64,000 nucleotides of DNA from Poseidonocella sp. HB161398 (GTDB lineage Bacteria > Pseudomonadota > Alphaproteobacteria > Rhodobacterales > Rhodobacteraceae): positions 248,001 to 312,000 of the forward strand of contig NZ_VATA01000002.1 in NCBI RefSeq assembly GCF_005870025.1, in the 5' to 3' direction. The first letter of the stretch is position 1. Each line of letters begins with the position of its first letter. Made by a program: the position numbers and the translations under genes. Below the pieces are notes generated by a model. That model did not search any database. It had not been told where the DNA came from and saw only the letters and a list, made by a program, of their open reading frames with translations. Of the stretch, positions 17,962 through 28,372 are shown one piece after another.

Positions 17962-18396
17962 TCAGCGGCTGAACGTGCCCCGGTTGCGATCGCTGTTGCA
18001 GACATGGCGGCCATGCCCGACGGTCGTCGCCGCGCCTGCCTGGCGCGGGTTGAGGAACAGGCCGGAATTCATGTCCGGCATCTCCTCGCGGGATCTCAGC
18101 GCGAAGCTGACGCCGCGGGTGCCGGGATAGCTGATGCTGTCGCCCGCGGGCTGGATGATGACCACGCGGTCGGTCTGGCGCGCGCCGAGGCGGCGATAGG
18201 CGTAATCGGCCGCGGCACAGAAGAAGGACGGGCCGGCATCGCCCGGCTGCGCGATCACCTCGAAGGTGCCGGGCTGTTCCAGCGGCACGACACGGTTGCC
18301 GTTCGTGGCCAGGAACTGGGATCCGCCGGGATGCTGCGGAATATCGCAGGCCGACAGGGCGAGCACGGCAAGCGCCGGAATGAGAGCGTAACGCAT
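17962..18396 (-). CDS. hypothetical lipoprotein
   Basis: A 144-residue protein with a short signal peptide and lipobox LSAC (Cys17), followed by DIPQHPGGSQ. The rest shows no known motif; it keeps an FFCAAADYAYRRLG segment and a C-terminal HVCNSDRNRGTFSR. Start ATG 18396 gives a standard lipoprotein signal and has GGAGGA upstream. It is probably envelope-bound; function unknown. Confidence 0.7.
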   Translation of the reverse strand: MRYALIPALAVLALSACDIPQHPGGSQFLATNGNRVVPLEQPGTFEVIAQPGDAGPSFFCAAADYAYRRLGARQTDRVVIIQPAGDSISYPGTRGVSFALRSREEMPDMNSGLFLNPRQAGAATTVGHGRHVCNSDRNRGTFSR

Positions 18397-18499
18397 GGAC
18401 CGGGTCCTCCTTCGCAATCAAACCTTTGTCAGAGCCGCGCGACCGCGGCAAGGGACGCGGCTGCCGCAGCCGCCGGAATGCGATCACAGCCTCGGGAGG

Positions 18500-18916
18500 T
18501 CACGCCAGATGCGCGGCCACCTCGCGGTGCTGCGGCGCGCGGCGGTGCTCCACGACATAGATGCCCTGCCAGGTCCCCAGCCGCATCCGTCCGGCCGCGA
18601 CCGGGATCGACAGGCTCACCGGCAGGAGCGCCGCCTTGATATGGCCCGGCATGTCGTCCGGCCCCTCGTAGGTATGGGTCAGATAGGCCATGGAGGGATC
18701 GTCGGTGGGCGGCACCAGCCGCTCGAGAAAGGCGCGCAGATCGGTCCGGACCTCGGGATCGGCATTCTCCTGGATCAGCAGCGAGGCCGAGGTATGGCGG
18801 ATCATCAGCGTCAGGAGCCCGTCCCCCGTGCCGCTCTGCGCCACCCAGTCCGCCACCTCGCCGGTGATCTCGTAGAGCCCCGGACCGCGGGTCGCGACGG
18901 TGAAGCTTGCCTGCAT
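18500..18916 (-). CDS. yjbQ: YjbQ family (UPF0047) protein
   Basis: A 138-residue protein of the secondary thiamine-phosphate synthase-like YjbQ family. Key features are the H-T-S-A-S-L segment (MIRHTSASLLIQENADPEV), the acid-rich DDPSMAYLTHTYEGPDDMPGHIKAALL stretch, and LGTWQGIYVVEHR near the end. ATG 18916 (MQASFTVATRG) has GGAGGACAG upstream. The in vivo role of the family is not settled. The divergent intergenic region to 19186 is AT-rich and likely holds promoters for both sides. Confidence 0.9.
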   Translation of the reverse strand: MQASFTVATRGPGLYEITGEVADWVAQSGTGDGLLTLMIRHTSASLLIQENADPEVRTDLRAFLERLVPPTDDPSMAYLTHTYEGPDDMPGHIKAALLPVSLSIPVAAGRMRLGTWQGIYVVEHRRAPQHREVAAHLA

Positions 18917-19185
18917 CTGCCTGTCCTCCAGCCTGGATGTCCCCGTGACAATCGCGCGGATCGCGGCGGGGCGCGATGCGGCGCGTCGCACCGGATCCCG
19001 GGCTGACGGTGCGATTTCAGCACAAATTTTAGGCATATAACATTCGATTTTTCCGTCCCGCCATGCCATGACCCCGGCAGACGGGCCTGTGCGGCCCGGC
19101 CGGGCGCCCCATGGGCGACCCGGATGCAGGTGCCGGAAGGGACTGGCGGAAGACGCCCCGTCCGGAAGTGTTACGGAGACATGCC

Positions 19186-19386
19186 ATGAGCGACGCTGCC
19201 GTTTTCCGCAGGACATTGACGAGCAACAAGGATCTCGGGGGCGCCTCGCTCGCGACCAAGATCCTCGTAACCAGGCTCCGCCGGCAGGTCTCCGACACGC
19301 CGTCCGCGCTGGACCAGGCCATCCGCGAGCTGTCCAGCTATTTCGACAAGCACCAATTCGCGTCCAAGGACATGGCCGCTCTCTGA
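19186..19386 (+). CDS. small protein, first gene of a two-gene unit
   Basis: A 66-residue, probably helical, positively charged protein (LATKILVTRLRRQVSDTP, then AIRELSSYFDKHQF). It has no signal peptide or known domain. ATG 19186 is preceded by GGAGACATGCC, a usable ribosome binding site. It is 18 bp upstream of the 333-residue FIST-like gene on the same strand and both probably share a transcript from an AT-rich upstream region (TATAAC at 19036-19041). Confidence 0.65.
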   Translation: MSDAAVFRRTLTSNKDLGGASLATKILVTRLRRQVSDTPSALDQAIRELSSYFDKHQFASKDMAAL

Positions 19387-19404
19387 CGGCACGAGGGGTT
19401 TCCC

Positions 19405-20406
19405 ATGAAGAACAAGATGATGAGCATCGCCGAAGCCGCCAGCACGATCGAGAGCGGCCGCATCCTGCTGATCGCGGGCTCGGAGACGGCGCTGCGCCAC
19501 CTGCCGAAGGGGCGCTGGATCGGCGGCACCTCCGTCTACTTCCTGACCGCCGAGGGCGGACGCTGCGACGAGGAGAACGTCTTCGTCACCGTCTTCGATT
19601 CCGCCACCGACTGCCGCATCCGGCATTACGGCACCGACACCCTGCCCGGCCTCGCCGCGGACCGGTTCGGCCACGGCTTCTCGGCCATCCTGATCCCGTC
19701 CTTCTCGAAGGCGCATGCGCAATTCGCGATGGAGGGCGCGGGCTATGACAGCGTCTTCGAGCAGCCGCTGATGGGCTGGATCACCGGCACGCATCTCGAC
19801 GAGATCGGCCGCACCAGCCCGAAGGTCTTCGACGGCACCAGCGGCGCCGCCTATGACGAGGGCGCGATCCTGTTGCATGTCGAGCTTCCGGCCACCGTCC
19901 GGACCGAGCTCGACATCATCAACCTCTTCGAGCAGGACCGCGAGGCCGACACCATCGTCTTCGCCGCCGACGGCTTCTCGGCCGAGACCGCGAAGGTGAA
20001 TGGCCGGGAGGTCGATTTCGCCGACTACGTCTCCGCCAATGCGCTCGACACCCGTCTGCCGCTGGTCGCCGACTATGCCGGGGCGATGATCAACGTGTCC
20101 TTCCAGACGGTCGACCGCGACACCGGGCGGGTGCAGTTCTACGCGCCCGTCGTCGCAGGCGTCGAGTACCGGCTGGCGAAGTCGACCGGCGACTATGCCA
20201 CCGCCTTCGCCGAGCGGATCAGCGGCGAGCCCGGCGAGCAGCTCTCCTGCAACTGCATCCTGAACTATCTCTACGGCGACATGGAGGGCAAGCGGACCGG
20301 CGGCTATACCGGCCCCGTCACCTTCGGCGAGATCGCCTATATCCTGCTGAACCAGACGCTTGTGCATCTGGATTTCGAACGGGCCGAGGCGGCAGAGGTC
20401 GCCTGA
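19405..20406 (+). CDS. protein of unknown function with FIST-C-like C-terminus
   Basis: A 333-residue soluble protein with no signal peptide. I do not recognise it firmly. The C-terminus (CNCILNYLYG ... TGPVTFGEIAYILLNQTLVHL) resembles the closing pattern of FIST-C sensory domains, in which a Cys-containing strand is followed by GEI and an NQT-type strand; this is inference from pattern only. The N-terminal part (IESGRILLIAGSETALRHLP) could be the FIST-N half. AAGAACAAGATGATG opens the frame after GAGGGG. It converges with aroA, leaving 40 bp. Confidence 0.75.
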   Translation: MKNKMMSIAEAASTIESGRILLIAGSETALRHLPKGRWIGGTSVYFLTAEGGRCDEENVFVTVFDSATDCRIRHYGTDTLPGLAADRFGHGFSAILIPSFSKAHAQFAMEGAGYDSVFEQPLMGWITGTHLDEIGRTSPKVFDGTSGAAYDEGAILLHVELPATVRTELDIINLFEQDREADTIVFAADGFSAETAKVNGREVDFADYVSANALDTRLPLVADYAGAMINVSFQTVDRDTGRVQFYAPVVAGVEYRLAKSTGDYATAFAERISGEPGEQLSCNCILNYLYGDMEGKRTGGYTGPVTFGEIAYILLNQTLVHLDFERAEAAEVA

Positions 20407-20446
20407 GCCCGCCGGGGCGCCGCCAGCACGGCGGCGCCATAAGGCA

Positions 20447-21736
20447 TCAGCCGGAGAATTCGGCCGTCACGCCGAGCTTCGCCAGTTCCGTCCAGTAGTC
20501 CGGGAAGGTCTTCTCGACGCAGCGCGGATTGGTGATGACGACATTGGCGCGGCGCAGCGCCACCAGCGCGAAGGCCATGGCAATGCGGTGGTCGTCGAAG
20601 GAGTCGATCTCGACAGGCGCCGCCTGCGGATCGTCCTCAAGCCCGCCCGTCACCGTCAGGTCGTCGCCCTCGACGACGGCCAGGCCCGGACGGATCCGGT
20701 TCAGCCCGCTTTCCACCGCGGCAATCCGGTCGCATTCCTTGACGCGCAGATTGGCGATCCCGACAAAGCGCACCGGCGTGCGGTTGAAGGCCGCCAGCAC
20801 CGCCAGGGTCGGCACCGCGTCCTGCATCTGCGAGCCGTCGATCTCTGCCGGCATGTCCGGGAAGAGCCGCATCACCGCCTCGGACTTGGCATCGGGCTGG
20901 CGGGTCGCCTCCGCGTCGCAGGCCTCGATCTCGATCTCGGTCGGGCAGAGCGCCTGCGCCGCCCAGAAATAGGTGCAGGCGGAATAGTCCGGCTCGATCT
21001 GGTAGTCGCGCGCCTGGTAGGCGGCGGGATCGAACACCCAGCGGCCCGGCTCGGTCAGGACCGGCGCGACCCCGAAGGCCGCCATCGTGTCGGTCGTCAC
21101 GTCGAGATAGCCCGCCGCGTCGATCGCCTTGGCCCCGGTCAGCCGCAGGTCGAGCCCGCGCGGCATCATCGGCCCGGCCATCATCAGAGCGGAAACATAT
21201 TGCGAGGAATAGCCGGCATCGATGCCGATCACCGGACGCTCCGCCTGCGCGGCCAGCGCACCCTGCCCGGCCACGGTCACCGGCATGCAGCCCTCTGTCG
21301 ACGTGACGTCGAGCCCGAGCGCGCCGAGCGCCTCGGTCAGCGGGCCGATCGGGCGCTTGCGCATGTAGCTGTTGCCGTCGAGCTCGACCTTGCCGTCGAC
21401 CAGCGCCGCCGCCGCGGTGAGGAAGCGCGCCACCGTGCCGGCATTGCCGACGAAGAGCGTCCGCGAGGGCGCCGCCAGGCGGCCGGAGCCCGTCACCGCC
21501 AGGTCGCCATCCTCCAGCAGCTCGACCTTGACGCCGAGCGCATCGAGGCAGTCGCGCATCGCGTCGGTATCCTCGGAGAAGAGCGGACGGCGCAGCACCG
21601 AGCGGCCCTCGGCCAGCGCGGCAACGAGAAGCGCGCGGTTGGTGATCGACTTGGACCCGGGCACGCGGATGCGGGCGGCGGGTTCGGGCTGGTAGCCGGT
21701 GAGGGCCACGAATCTTGGGCTGCCAGGCTGGGTCAT
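20447..21736 (-). CDS. aroA: 3-phosphoshikimate 1-carboxyvinyltransferase (EPSP synthase)
   Basis: A 429-residue shikimate-pathway enzyme joining PEP to shikimate-3-phosphate. Visible marks: the phosphate-binding [51 protein letters not shown] and the end stretch [10 protein letters not shown]. The LFVGNAGT wording is closer to class I enzymes than to the glyphosate-tolerant class II type. Many Rhodobacterales also encode another AroA, so whether this is the only copy cannot be told here. Confidence 0.93.
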   Translation of the reverse strand: MTQPGSPRFVALTGYQPEPAARIRVPGSKSITNRALLVAALAEGRSVLRRPLFSEDTDAMRDCLDALGVKVELLEDGDLAVTGSGRLAAPSRTLFVGNAGTVARFLTAAAALVDGKVELDGNSYMRKRPIGPLTEALGALGLDVTSTEGCMPVTVAGQGALAAQAERPVIGIDAGYSSQYVSALMMAGPMMPRGLDLRLTGAKAIDAAGYLDVTTDTMAAFGVAPVLTEPGRWVFDPAAYQARDYQIEPDYSACTYFWAAQALCPTEIEIEACDAEATRQPDAKSEAVMRLFPDMPAEIDGSQMQDAVPTLAVLAAFNRTPVRFVGIANLRVKECDRIAAVESGLNRIRPGLAVVEGDDLTVTGGLEDDPQAAPVEIDSFDDHRIAMAFALVALRRANVVITNPRCVEKTFPDYWTELAKLGVTAEFSG

Positions 21737-21838
21737 GCGGTCTCTCCGATCCTCCCGTCTCTGCCGGTGCGCCGCACGGGACGGCGCGCCCGCTTCCTAC
21801 ATGCGCCGCGCGCGGGAGGAAAGCGGAAGGCGGCGGCG

Positions 21839-21870
21839 CAAAAGGAAAGGGCCGCGCCAAGGCGCGGCCC
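21839..21870 (-). terminator. intrinsic terminator of rpoD
   Basis: A perfect GGGCCGCGCC / GGCGCGGCCC stem (21849-21858 and 21861-21870) lies 38 bp after the rpoD stop. Reading on the minus strand it is followed by CTTTCCTTTT, a U-rich tail. Confidence 0.8.
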
Positions 21871-21907
21871 AAGGACATGCGGCGCCCCCGGAGGGGCGGC
21901 ACGGCCG

Positions 21908-23920
21908 TTACTGGTCGAGGAAGCTGCGCAGGCGGCGCGAGCGGCTCGGATGCTTCAGCTTGCGCAGCGCCTTCGCCTCGATCTGGCGGATCCGCTCGCG
22001 GGTCACGCTGAACTGCTGCCCGACCTCTTCCAGCGTGTGGTCGGTGTTCATGCCGATGCCGAAACGCATCCGCAGGACCCGTTCCTCGCGCGGGGTGAGC
22101 GAGGCGAGGACGCGCGTCGTCGTCTCCTTCAGGTTCTCCTGGATCGCGGAGTCGAGCGGCAGAACCGCGTTCTTGTCCTCGATGAAATCGCCGAGCTGGC
22201 TGTCCTCCTCGTCGCCGATCGGCGTCTCGAGGGAGATCGGCTCCTTGGCGATCTTCATCACCTTGCGGACCTTCTCCAGCGGCATCTGCAGCTTTTCCGC
22301 CAGTTCTTCCGGGGTCGGCTCGCGGCCGATCTCGTGCAGCATCTGGCGGCCGGTGCGGACCAGCTTGTTGATCGTCTCGATCATGTGGACCGGGATGCGG
22401 ATGGTCCGCGCCTGGTCCGCGATCGAGCGGGTGATCGCCTGCCGGATCCACCAGGTCGCGTAGGTGGAGAACTTGTAGCCGCGGCGGTACTCGAACTTGT
22501 CGACCGCCTTCATCAGGCCGATATTGCCTTCCTGGATCAGGTCCAGGAACTGCAGCCCGCGGTTGGTGTACTTCTTGGCGATGGAGATCACGAGGCGCAG
22601 GTTGGCCTCGACCATTTCCTTCTTGGCCTGGCGGGCCTCCTTCTCGCCCTTCTGCACCTGCTGGACGATGCGGCGGAATTCCGAGATGTCGAGACCGACA
22701 TACTGGCCGACCTGCGCCATGTCGGAGCGCAGCTCCTCCACCTTGTCGAGCGAGCGCTCGAACAGCGCCTGCCAGCCGCGGCCCGGCTTTTCGCCCATGC
22801 GGTCGATCCAGGTCGGGTCCAGCTCGTAGCCGCGATAGGCCTCGATGAAGTCGCGGCGGTTGATCCGCGCCTGGTCGGCGAGCTTCACCATCGCGCTGTC
22901 GATCGACATGACGCGGCGGTTGATGCCGTAGAGCTGGTCGATCAGCGCCTCGATCCGGCCGGAATGCAGATGCAGCTCGTTGACCAGCAGGACGATCTCG
23001 CTGCGCAGCAGCTGGTACTCGTCCTCGTCCTCTGCCGAGAAGCTCTCGTCCTCGTTCAGCGTGGCCGAGATCCGCATGTCCTGCATGTCGGACAGGTTGG
23101 CGTAGTCGCGGGCGATCCGGTCGAGCGTTTCAAGCACGCGCGGCTTCAGCGCGGCTTCCATCGCCGCGAGCGACATGTTGGCCTGGTCGTCCTCCTCGTC
23201 GTCTTCCTCGCGCGAGATCGGATTGCCGTCGGCGTCGTATTCCTGCTGCGTCTCGGAACGCTCTTCCTTCTTCGGACCGTTATCGGCCACCACGCTGAGA
23301 CCCTCGACGACCGGGGCGGTGGTCTCCTCGCTGTCCTCGTCGCCCATCGAGCGGCCGAACGTGGCCTCGAGGTCGATGACATCGCGCAGCAGGATGTCCT
23401 CGGAGAGAAGTTCGTCGCGCCAGATCGTGATCGCCTGGAAGGTCAGCGGGCTTTCGCAGAGCCCGGCGATCATGGTGTTGCGCCCGGCCTCGATCCGCTT
23501 GGCGATGGCGATCTCGCCCTCGCGGCTCAGCAGCTCGACCGAGCCCATCTCGCGCAGGTACATGCGCACGGGGTCGTCGGTGCGGTCGAGCTTCTCGGTC
23601 TCGCTCGATCCCAGCGCGACGTCGCGCGTCTCGTTCTTGGTGATCACCGCGGTGGAGGCCGACGGGGCGCTCTCGCCCTCCTCGGCTTCCTCGTCCTCGA
23701 TGATGTTGATACCCATCTCCGACAGGAGGGACATCACGTCCTCGATCTGCTCGGAAGAGACCTGGTCGGGCGGCAGCACCTGGTTGAGCTGGTCATAGGT
23801 GATGAATCCGCGTTCCCGGGCCTCCGCGATCATCTTCTTGACGGCAGCCTGGCTCATGTCGAGCATCGGCTCGTTGTCGCTCTCGTTCTGCTTGTGATCG
23901 TCGGTGTCCTTGGCGGCCAT
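21908..23920 (-). CDS. rpoD: RNA polymerase primary sigma factor RpoD
   Basis: A 670-residue sigma-70. Region 1.1 is acidic (residues 1-90), region 1.2 follows [20 protein letters not shown], region 2 has [20 protein letters not shown] and the -10 recognition helix [20 protein letters not shown], region 4 ends [18 protein letters not shown] ... [23 protein letters not shown] 23920 follows GGAGCTGCAA. The gene is just downstream of dnaG as in the usual macromolecular synthesis arrangement. Confidence 0.98.
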   Translation of the reverse strand: MAAKDTDDHKQNESDNEPMLDMSQAAVKKMIAEARERGFITYDQLNQVLPPDQVSSEQIEDVMSLLSEMGINIIEDEEAEEGESAPSASTAVITKNETRDVALGSSETEKLDRTDDPVRMYLREMGSVELLSREGEIAIAKRIEAGRNTMIAGLCESPLTFQAITIWRDELLSEDILLRDVIDLEATFGRSMGDEDSEETTAPVVEGLSVVADNGPKKEERSETQQEYDADGNPISREEDDEEDDQANMSLAAMEAALKPRVLETLDRIARDYANLSDMQDMRISATLNEDESFSAEDEDEYQLLRSEIVLLVNELHLHSGRIEALIDQLYGINRRVMSIDSAMVKLADQARINRRDFIEAYRGYELDPTWIDRMGEKPGRGWQALFERSLDKVEELRSDMAQVGQYVGLDISEFRRIVQQVQKGEKEARQAKKEMVEANLRLVISIAKKYTNRGLQFLDLIQEGNIGLMKAVDKFEYRRGYKFSTYATWWIRQAITRSIADQARTIRIPVHMIETINKLVRTGRQMLHEIGREPTPEELAEKLQMPLEKVRKVMKIAKEPISLETPIGDEEDSQLGDFIEDKNAVLPLDSAIQENLKETTTRVLASLTPREERVLRMRFGIGMNTDHTLEEVGQQFSVTRERIRQIEAKALRKLKHPSRSRRLRSFLDQ

Positions 23921-23995
23921 TTGCAGCTCCTTCACGGGGGGTCCCAGGCGACTCACCTAGTGCCCGGCGCTGATTCTGTCACTGTCTAGCAAGCA

Positions 23996-24024
23996 ATTAT
24001 GAGTGATTCTTCACTGAATGCGAA
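23996..24024 (-). promoter_or_regulatory. candidate rpoD promoter
   Basis: On the minus strand TTCGCA (24019-24024) and CATAAT (23996-24001) are separated by 17 bp in the AT-rich dnaG-rpoD gap, about 75 bp before the rpoD start. An inverted repeat GTGATTC / GAATCAC (24003-24009, 24027-24033) overlaps it. Weak consensus match; inference. Confidence 0.35.
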
Positions 24025-24029
24025 TCGAA

Positions 24030-26009
24030 TCACTGTTTGCTGCCTGATTCTCCTAGCGGAAGCTGATCCAGCAGCCGCCTGAACGCGTCCCTCTCGTCGC
24101 GGTCCAGCCGCGCGCCGTTCTCTGCGATGTCAAAGGCGCTGTCCTTTTCCATATGCGCACGTTCTGCCCGGTTGCGGGCCTCGGCGGCCTGGGCGAGCCG
24201 ATAGGTCACGTATTCGTTCTGTCCCTGTCCGATCTCTTCGGCGGCTTCCTCGATCTCAAGGCGCAGACCCCGCTCCGACTGGAGTTTTGCCAGGGACTCG
24301 GCCAGTGTCGATACGGCGACTTCCAGATTGCCGCGATGCTTGAACACGGGAGTTACGCGCACATGGGGGCTGACAAGGACGCTGTCAACGGTGTTGTGGC
24401 CGGCAGATTCGCGAATCGTGTCGAGGAAGCCCGAATCATCGGCCTCCGCCGCCCGCGCCAGAATCGCCGCCAGCAGCCTGCCATGCTCGCTTTCCAGCAT
24501 CTGCAGCGCGTCCAGATCGGCCTCGAAGGTGGCGATCACCCGCGGATCGAGCAGGCAGGCGGCCAGGATCGACATTTCGCGGATGCGCTCGCCCGCGCGG
24601 TTGTCGGGGTCGCGCGCCAGCGGCGTGGCGCAGGTCTCGGGGCGCGGCTGCGCCGGAAGGCCGCGGCGGGCGCCCGGGACGAAGGCGCCGCGCATCCCGC
24701 CCGACGACGGCCGGTCCTTGCGGCCCGGGCGGAAAAGCGACCAGCGCAGGTCCTTGATCGCCTGGCCGTAATGCTGGCGCAGCGAGGGGTCCTCGATCCG
24801 GCCGATCAGCTCGCGCAGCCGCTTGTCCAGCGCCGCCTTGCGCTCGGGGCTGTCGAAATCCTGGCCCTCGGTCTCGCGCTGCCAGAGCAGGTCGACGAGC
24901 GGCTTCGCCTTGTCGAGCACCGCCTGCATCGCCTGCGGCCCCTCGGCCTTGATCAGGTCGTCCGGATCCTTGCCCGCGGGCATCAGCGCGAAGCGCAGCG
25001 AGCGCCCGGCCGAGAGCATCGGCAGCGCCAGGTCGATCACCCGCATCGCGGCGCGCAGCCCCGCCTTGTCGCCGTCGAGCGCGATCACCGGCTCGGGCGA
25101 GATCCGCCACATCAGCTGCAGCTGGGTCTCGGTCACGGCCGTGCCCAGCGGCGCCACCGCGCCGCCGAAGCCCGCCCGGACCAGCGCGATCACGTCCATG
25201 TAGCCCTCGGCCACGACCAGCGGCTGGCCCTTGCCCGCCGCGGCGCGGGCGGGGCCGTGATTGTAGAGGTTGCGGCCCTTGTCGAAGAGCTCTGTCTCGG
25301 GGGAGTTCAGGTACTTCGCCCGCGCCTCGGGGTCGAGCGAGCGGCCGCCGAAGGCGATGCAGCGGTCGCGCGCATCGCGGATCGGGAACATGATGCGGCC
25401 GCGGAACCGGTCATAGGGCGCGCCGCCGTCATCGGGCCGCGCGGCGAGCCCGGCATCGACGATCAGCGACTCGTCGATCCCCTTGGCGCGCAGCGCCTCG
25501 AAGAGCCCGCGGCGGTTGTTCGGCGCATAGCCGATGCCGAAGCGCTCCTGCCCCTCGCGGCCGAGGCCCCGGCGCTCCAGATAGGCGCGGGCCTCTTCCG
25601 CGGCGCCGCTGCCCAGCTGCATCCGGTAGTAGCGGACCGCCTGCTCCATGACCTCGGACAGCTCGGTGCGGCGGTCGGCGCGCTTCTGCGCCTGCGGATC
25701 GCGCGCGGGCATCGGCATCCCGGCCTCGCGGGCGAGGATCTCCACCGCCTCCATGAAGCCGACATTCTCGGTGTCCTTGACGAAGCTGATCGCGTCGCCC
25801 TTCGCATGGCAGCCGAAGCAGTAGTAGAAACCCTTGCGGTCATCGACATGGAAGGAGGCGGATTTCTCCTGGTGGAAGGGACAGGACGCCCACATGTCGC
25901 CCCGGCCCTGGTTCGACTTGCGCGTGTCCCACATGACCTTGCGCCCGGCCACCTGGGCCAGGCTCACGCGGGTGCGCAGCTCATCGAGGAAACCGGGAGG
26001 AAGACTCAT
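24030..26009 (-). CDS. dnaG: DNA primase DnaG
   Basis: A 659-residue primase that makes RNA primers at the replication fork. It has the CHC2 zinc finger (C43, H46, C64, C67), the Toprim core with VVAEGYMDVIAL and ALDGDKAGLRA, and a long C-terminal helicase-binding domain. ATG 26009 (MSLPPGFLDELRTRVSL) is preferred over the GTG three codons earlier, with GGAGG further out. It is followed by rpoD with an AT-rich gap of about 110 bp. Confidence 0.97.
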   Translation of the reverse strand: MSLPPGFLDELRTRVSLAQVAGRKVMWDTRKSNQGRGDMWASCPFHQEKSASFHVDDRKGFYYCFGCHAKGDAISFVKDTENVGFMEAVEILAREAGMPMPARDPQAQKRADRRTELSEVMEQAVRYYRMQLGSGAAEEARAYLERRGLGREGQERFGIGYAPNNRRGLFEALRAKGIDESLIVDAGLAARPDDGGAPYDRFRGRIMFPIRDARDRCIAFGGRSLDPEARAKYLNSPETELFDKGRNLYNHGPARAAAGKGQPLVVAEGYMDVIALVRAGFGGAVAPLGTAVTETQLQLMWRISPEPVIALDGDKAGLRAAMRVIDLALPMLSAGRSLRFALMPAGKDPDDLIKAEGPQAMQAVLDKAKPLVDLLWQRETEGQDFDSPERKAALDKRLRELIGRIEDPSLRQHYGQAIKDLRWSLFRPGRKDRPSSGGMRGAFVPGARRGLPAQPRPETCATPLARDPDNRAGERIREMSILAACLLDPRVIATFEADLDALQMLESEHGRLLAAILARAAEADDSGFLDTIRESAGHNTVDSVLVSPHVRVTPVFKHRGNLEVAVSTLAESLAKLQSERGLRLEIEEAAEEIGQGQNEYVTYRLAQAAEARNRAERAHMEKDSAFDIAENGARLDRDERDAFRRLLDQLPLGESGSKQ

Positions 26010-26060
26010 GTCCGGCACTATGGCCCAAGCCCGTGCCGGACGCCAGAGGACCCGGTGTCC

Positions 26061-27512
26061 TCAGAGCCCCTTCGCGCGGTAGCTTTCGGCGACGCGGCTG
26101 ATCGCGGTGATATAGGCGGCAATGCGCAGATCGGGGACGTCCGCGCGGCGGTGCCACACCTCGCGCATCGACTGGTAGGCCACCCGCATCGTGTCATCGA
26201 GGCCAGAGCGGACCAGTTCCAGCTCGTCGGCGCCGCGCAGGTATTTCAGCTTGAAGCTGTCCGAAAGCGTCGTGCCGTTGCCCATGGCACCGACGATCCG
26301 CTCCATTTCGTCGACGACCAGCTGGTGGCGCGCCTCCTCCTGGCGCCGCTGCATCCGGCCGAAGCGGATATGGCTGAGATTCTTCACCCATTCGAAATAG
26401 CTGACCGTGACGCCGCCGGCATTGGCGTAGAGGTCGGGGATGATGACCTTGCCGCGGCGGCGCAGGATCTCGTCCGCCCCGGCGGTGACCGGCCCGTTCG
26501 CCGCCTCGATGATCAAGGGCGCCTGCACCCGCTCGGCATTGCCAAGGTGGATCGTCCCCTCGAGCGCGGCCGGGACGAGGATGTCGCAGGGCTCCTCCAG
26601 CAGCAGCGCGCCCTCGGCGATCACCTGGGCATGGGGATAGTCCTTCACCCCGCCATTGTCGCTGATCCAGCTGCGCAGCGAGTCCACGTCGATGCCCGAG
26701 GGATCGAACACCCCGCCGTCATGCTCGATCACGCCGGTGATCAGCGCGCCGTCCTCTTCCGAGAGAAACTTCGCCGCGTGGTAGCCGACATTGCCGAGCC
26801 CCTGCACGATGATCCGCTTGCCCGCGAGCCCGCCATCTAGCCCCGCGGCCGCCATGTCCTCGGGGTGGCGGAAGAATTCGCGCAGCGCGTATTGCACGCC
26901 GCGGCCGGTCGCCTCCACCCGGCCATGGATGCCGCCGGCATTCAGCGGCTTGCCGGTGACGCAGGCGCGGGCGTTGATGTCGGTGGTGTGGATGCGGGCG
27001 TACTGGTCGGCGATCCAGGCCATCTCGCGCTCGCCGGTGCCCATGTCGGGGGCCGGCACGTTCTGGCTGGGATGGATCAGGTCGCGCTTGATCAGCTCGT
27101 AGGCAAAGCGGCGGGTGATCGATTCAAGCTCGTGCTCCTCGTAGTGGCGCGGATCGATCCTGAGCCCGCCCTTGGAGCCGCCGAAGGGCGCCTCCACCAG
27201 CGCGCACTTGTAGGTCATCAGCGCGGCCAGCGCCTCCACCTCGTCCTGGTTCACGCCCATCGCGTAGCGGATGCCGCCCTTCACCGGCTCCATATGCTCG
27301 GAATGGATGGCGCGGTAGCCGGTGAAGGTCTGGATCTGGCCGCGGAGCCGGACCCCGAAGCGCACTGTGTAGGTCGCGTTGCAGACGCGTATCTTCTCCT
27401 TCAGCCCCGACGGCAGGTCCATCAGGCCCACCGCGTGGTTGAACATCATGTCGACGGAATGGCGGAAGCTCGGCTCCGCCTGGACCGCCGCGCCGGTCAC
27501 GGGCACATTCAT
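26061..27512 (-). CDS. gdhA: Glu/Leu/Phe/Val dehydrogenase (glutamate dehydrogenase)
   Basis: A 483-residue cytoplasmic enzyme that interconverts glutamate and 2-oxoglutarate. The catalytic Lys motif VEAPFGGSKGGLRIDP is present, as are the substrate-binding KGGIRYAMGVN and the Rossmann motif VQGLGNVGYHAA. The length with extra C-terminal sequence (IRFGRMQRRQEEARHQ) matches the alphaproteobacterial/Bacteroidetes-like form rather than the 450-residue E. coli type. Upstream (27513-27600) is a short leader with no clear operator. The symbol is by function only. Confidence 0.9.
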   Translation of the reverse strand: MNVPVTGAAVQAEPSFRHSVDMMFNHAVGLMDLPSGLKEKIRVCNATYTVRFGVRLRGQIQTFTGYRAIHSEHMEPVKGGIRYAMGVNQDEVEALAALMTYKCALVEAPFGGSKGGLRIDPRHYEEHELESITRRFAYELIKRDLIHPSQNVPAPDMGTGEREMAWIADQYARIHTTDINARACVTGKPLNAGGIHGRVEATGRGVQYALREFFRHPEDMAAAGLDGGLAGKRIIVQGLGNVGYHAAKFLSEEDGALITGVIEHDGGVFDPSGIDVDSLRSWISDNGGVKDYPHAQVIAEGALLLEEPCDILVPAALEGTIHLGNAERVQAPLIIEAANGPVTAGADEILRRRGKVIIPDLYANAGGVTVSYFEWVKNLSHIRFGRMQRRQEEARHQLVVDEMERIVGAMGNGTTLSDSFKLKYLRGADELELVRSGLDDTMRVAYQSMREVWHRRADVPDLRIAAYITAISRVAESYRAKGL

Positions 27513-27600
27513 ACGTTCTCCTCCCGGGCTCGTCCGGAAGGCGACTCAGTTGCCTGCCAGCGGCCCCTGCAAGGATCATCCGGGATCTCTGTAGGATCCG

Positions 27601-28083
27601 CTAACCGTTTTCCCCGAGCTCGCCGAGACGGCGCTCCAGCAGGTCGGCAAAGGCCTTGGTCGCGGCCTTGGGGGTCATGCCGCCGATCCCCACCCGCGCG
27701 CCCGTGCGCCACCAGAGCCCCGGCACCCAGCGCAGGCTGCCCGGCCGGCGCAGCGAGACGACGACGCCGTTGGCGGGCTTGAAGGCGAAGGCGCCGCGCT
27801 CCAGCCGGGCGATATCGGCCAGCCACAGCACCGTGTCCCCGCCGCTTTCGGCGATCCGGTCGGGATAGAGCAGGAGCCCGCGGGCGCCGCTGCGCCAGAC
27901 CGCGACGGCGCCGAGCGCGGCCGCCACGGCCACGGCCGCCAGCATCAGCCGCGCCGCCGCCCCCTGCCCGCCCTCGCCCGCGGCGACATAGAGGCAGACC
28001 ACTGCCACCGCCGCCAGCACGAGGACCGTTAAAATGATGCGCGTCTTTGAGGGATATAGCTGCGCCAGCGCTTCCGTGCCCAT
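27601..28083 (-). CDS. hypothetical membrane protein
   Basis: A 160-residue protein with two transmembrane segments (about residues 16-35 and 45-63) then a soluble C-terminal domain with GLLLYPDRIAESGGDTVLWL and GGMTPKAATKAFADLLERRL, reminiscent of small PH-like membrane proteins. Start ATG 28083 (MGTEALAQLYPSK) was chosen because upstream codons look non-coding. It lies 88 bp upstream of gdhA on the same strand; function unknown. Confidence 0.65.
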   Translation of the reverse strand: MGTEALAQLYPSKTRIILTVLVLAAVAVVCLYVAAGEGGQGAAARLMLAAVAVAAALGAVAVWRSGARGLLLYPDRIAESGGDTVLWLADIARLERGAFAFKPANGVVVSLRRPGSLRWVPGLWWRTGARVGIGGMTPKAATKAFADLLERRLGELGENG

Positions 28084-28372
28084 GTGCTCGTCCCGTCTCC
28101 TGTTCCAAGATGCTGATTTCACCGGCGGGTCTGCCGCCATTCGCGGTCGCGGCCGCCGCGTCCCGGGATGGCGCCGCCGGGCGCGCATCCCCTGCCGCAG
28201 GGCGGCATTATCCGTTCCTTAGCCATTTCTCCGTTAGCTGCAGCTGCGTTCCGAAAGAACGGCACGGCCGTGGAAGCCAGGTCGTAAGATCAGAATGACT
28301 GCGCACAAGGTTCGAAAGGGCCTCGAATGAAAGTCGGCGCCGAACTGCGCCAAAGAAGGGAATTGTGGGCAG

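Noticed and set aside
20360-23989. 1209-codon open frame on the plus strand
   Set aside because: It lies opposite aroA and rpoD, which are certain genes; a GC-rich antisense frame with His/Arg/Gly-rich translation is expected.
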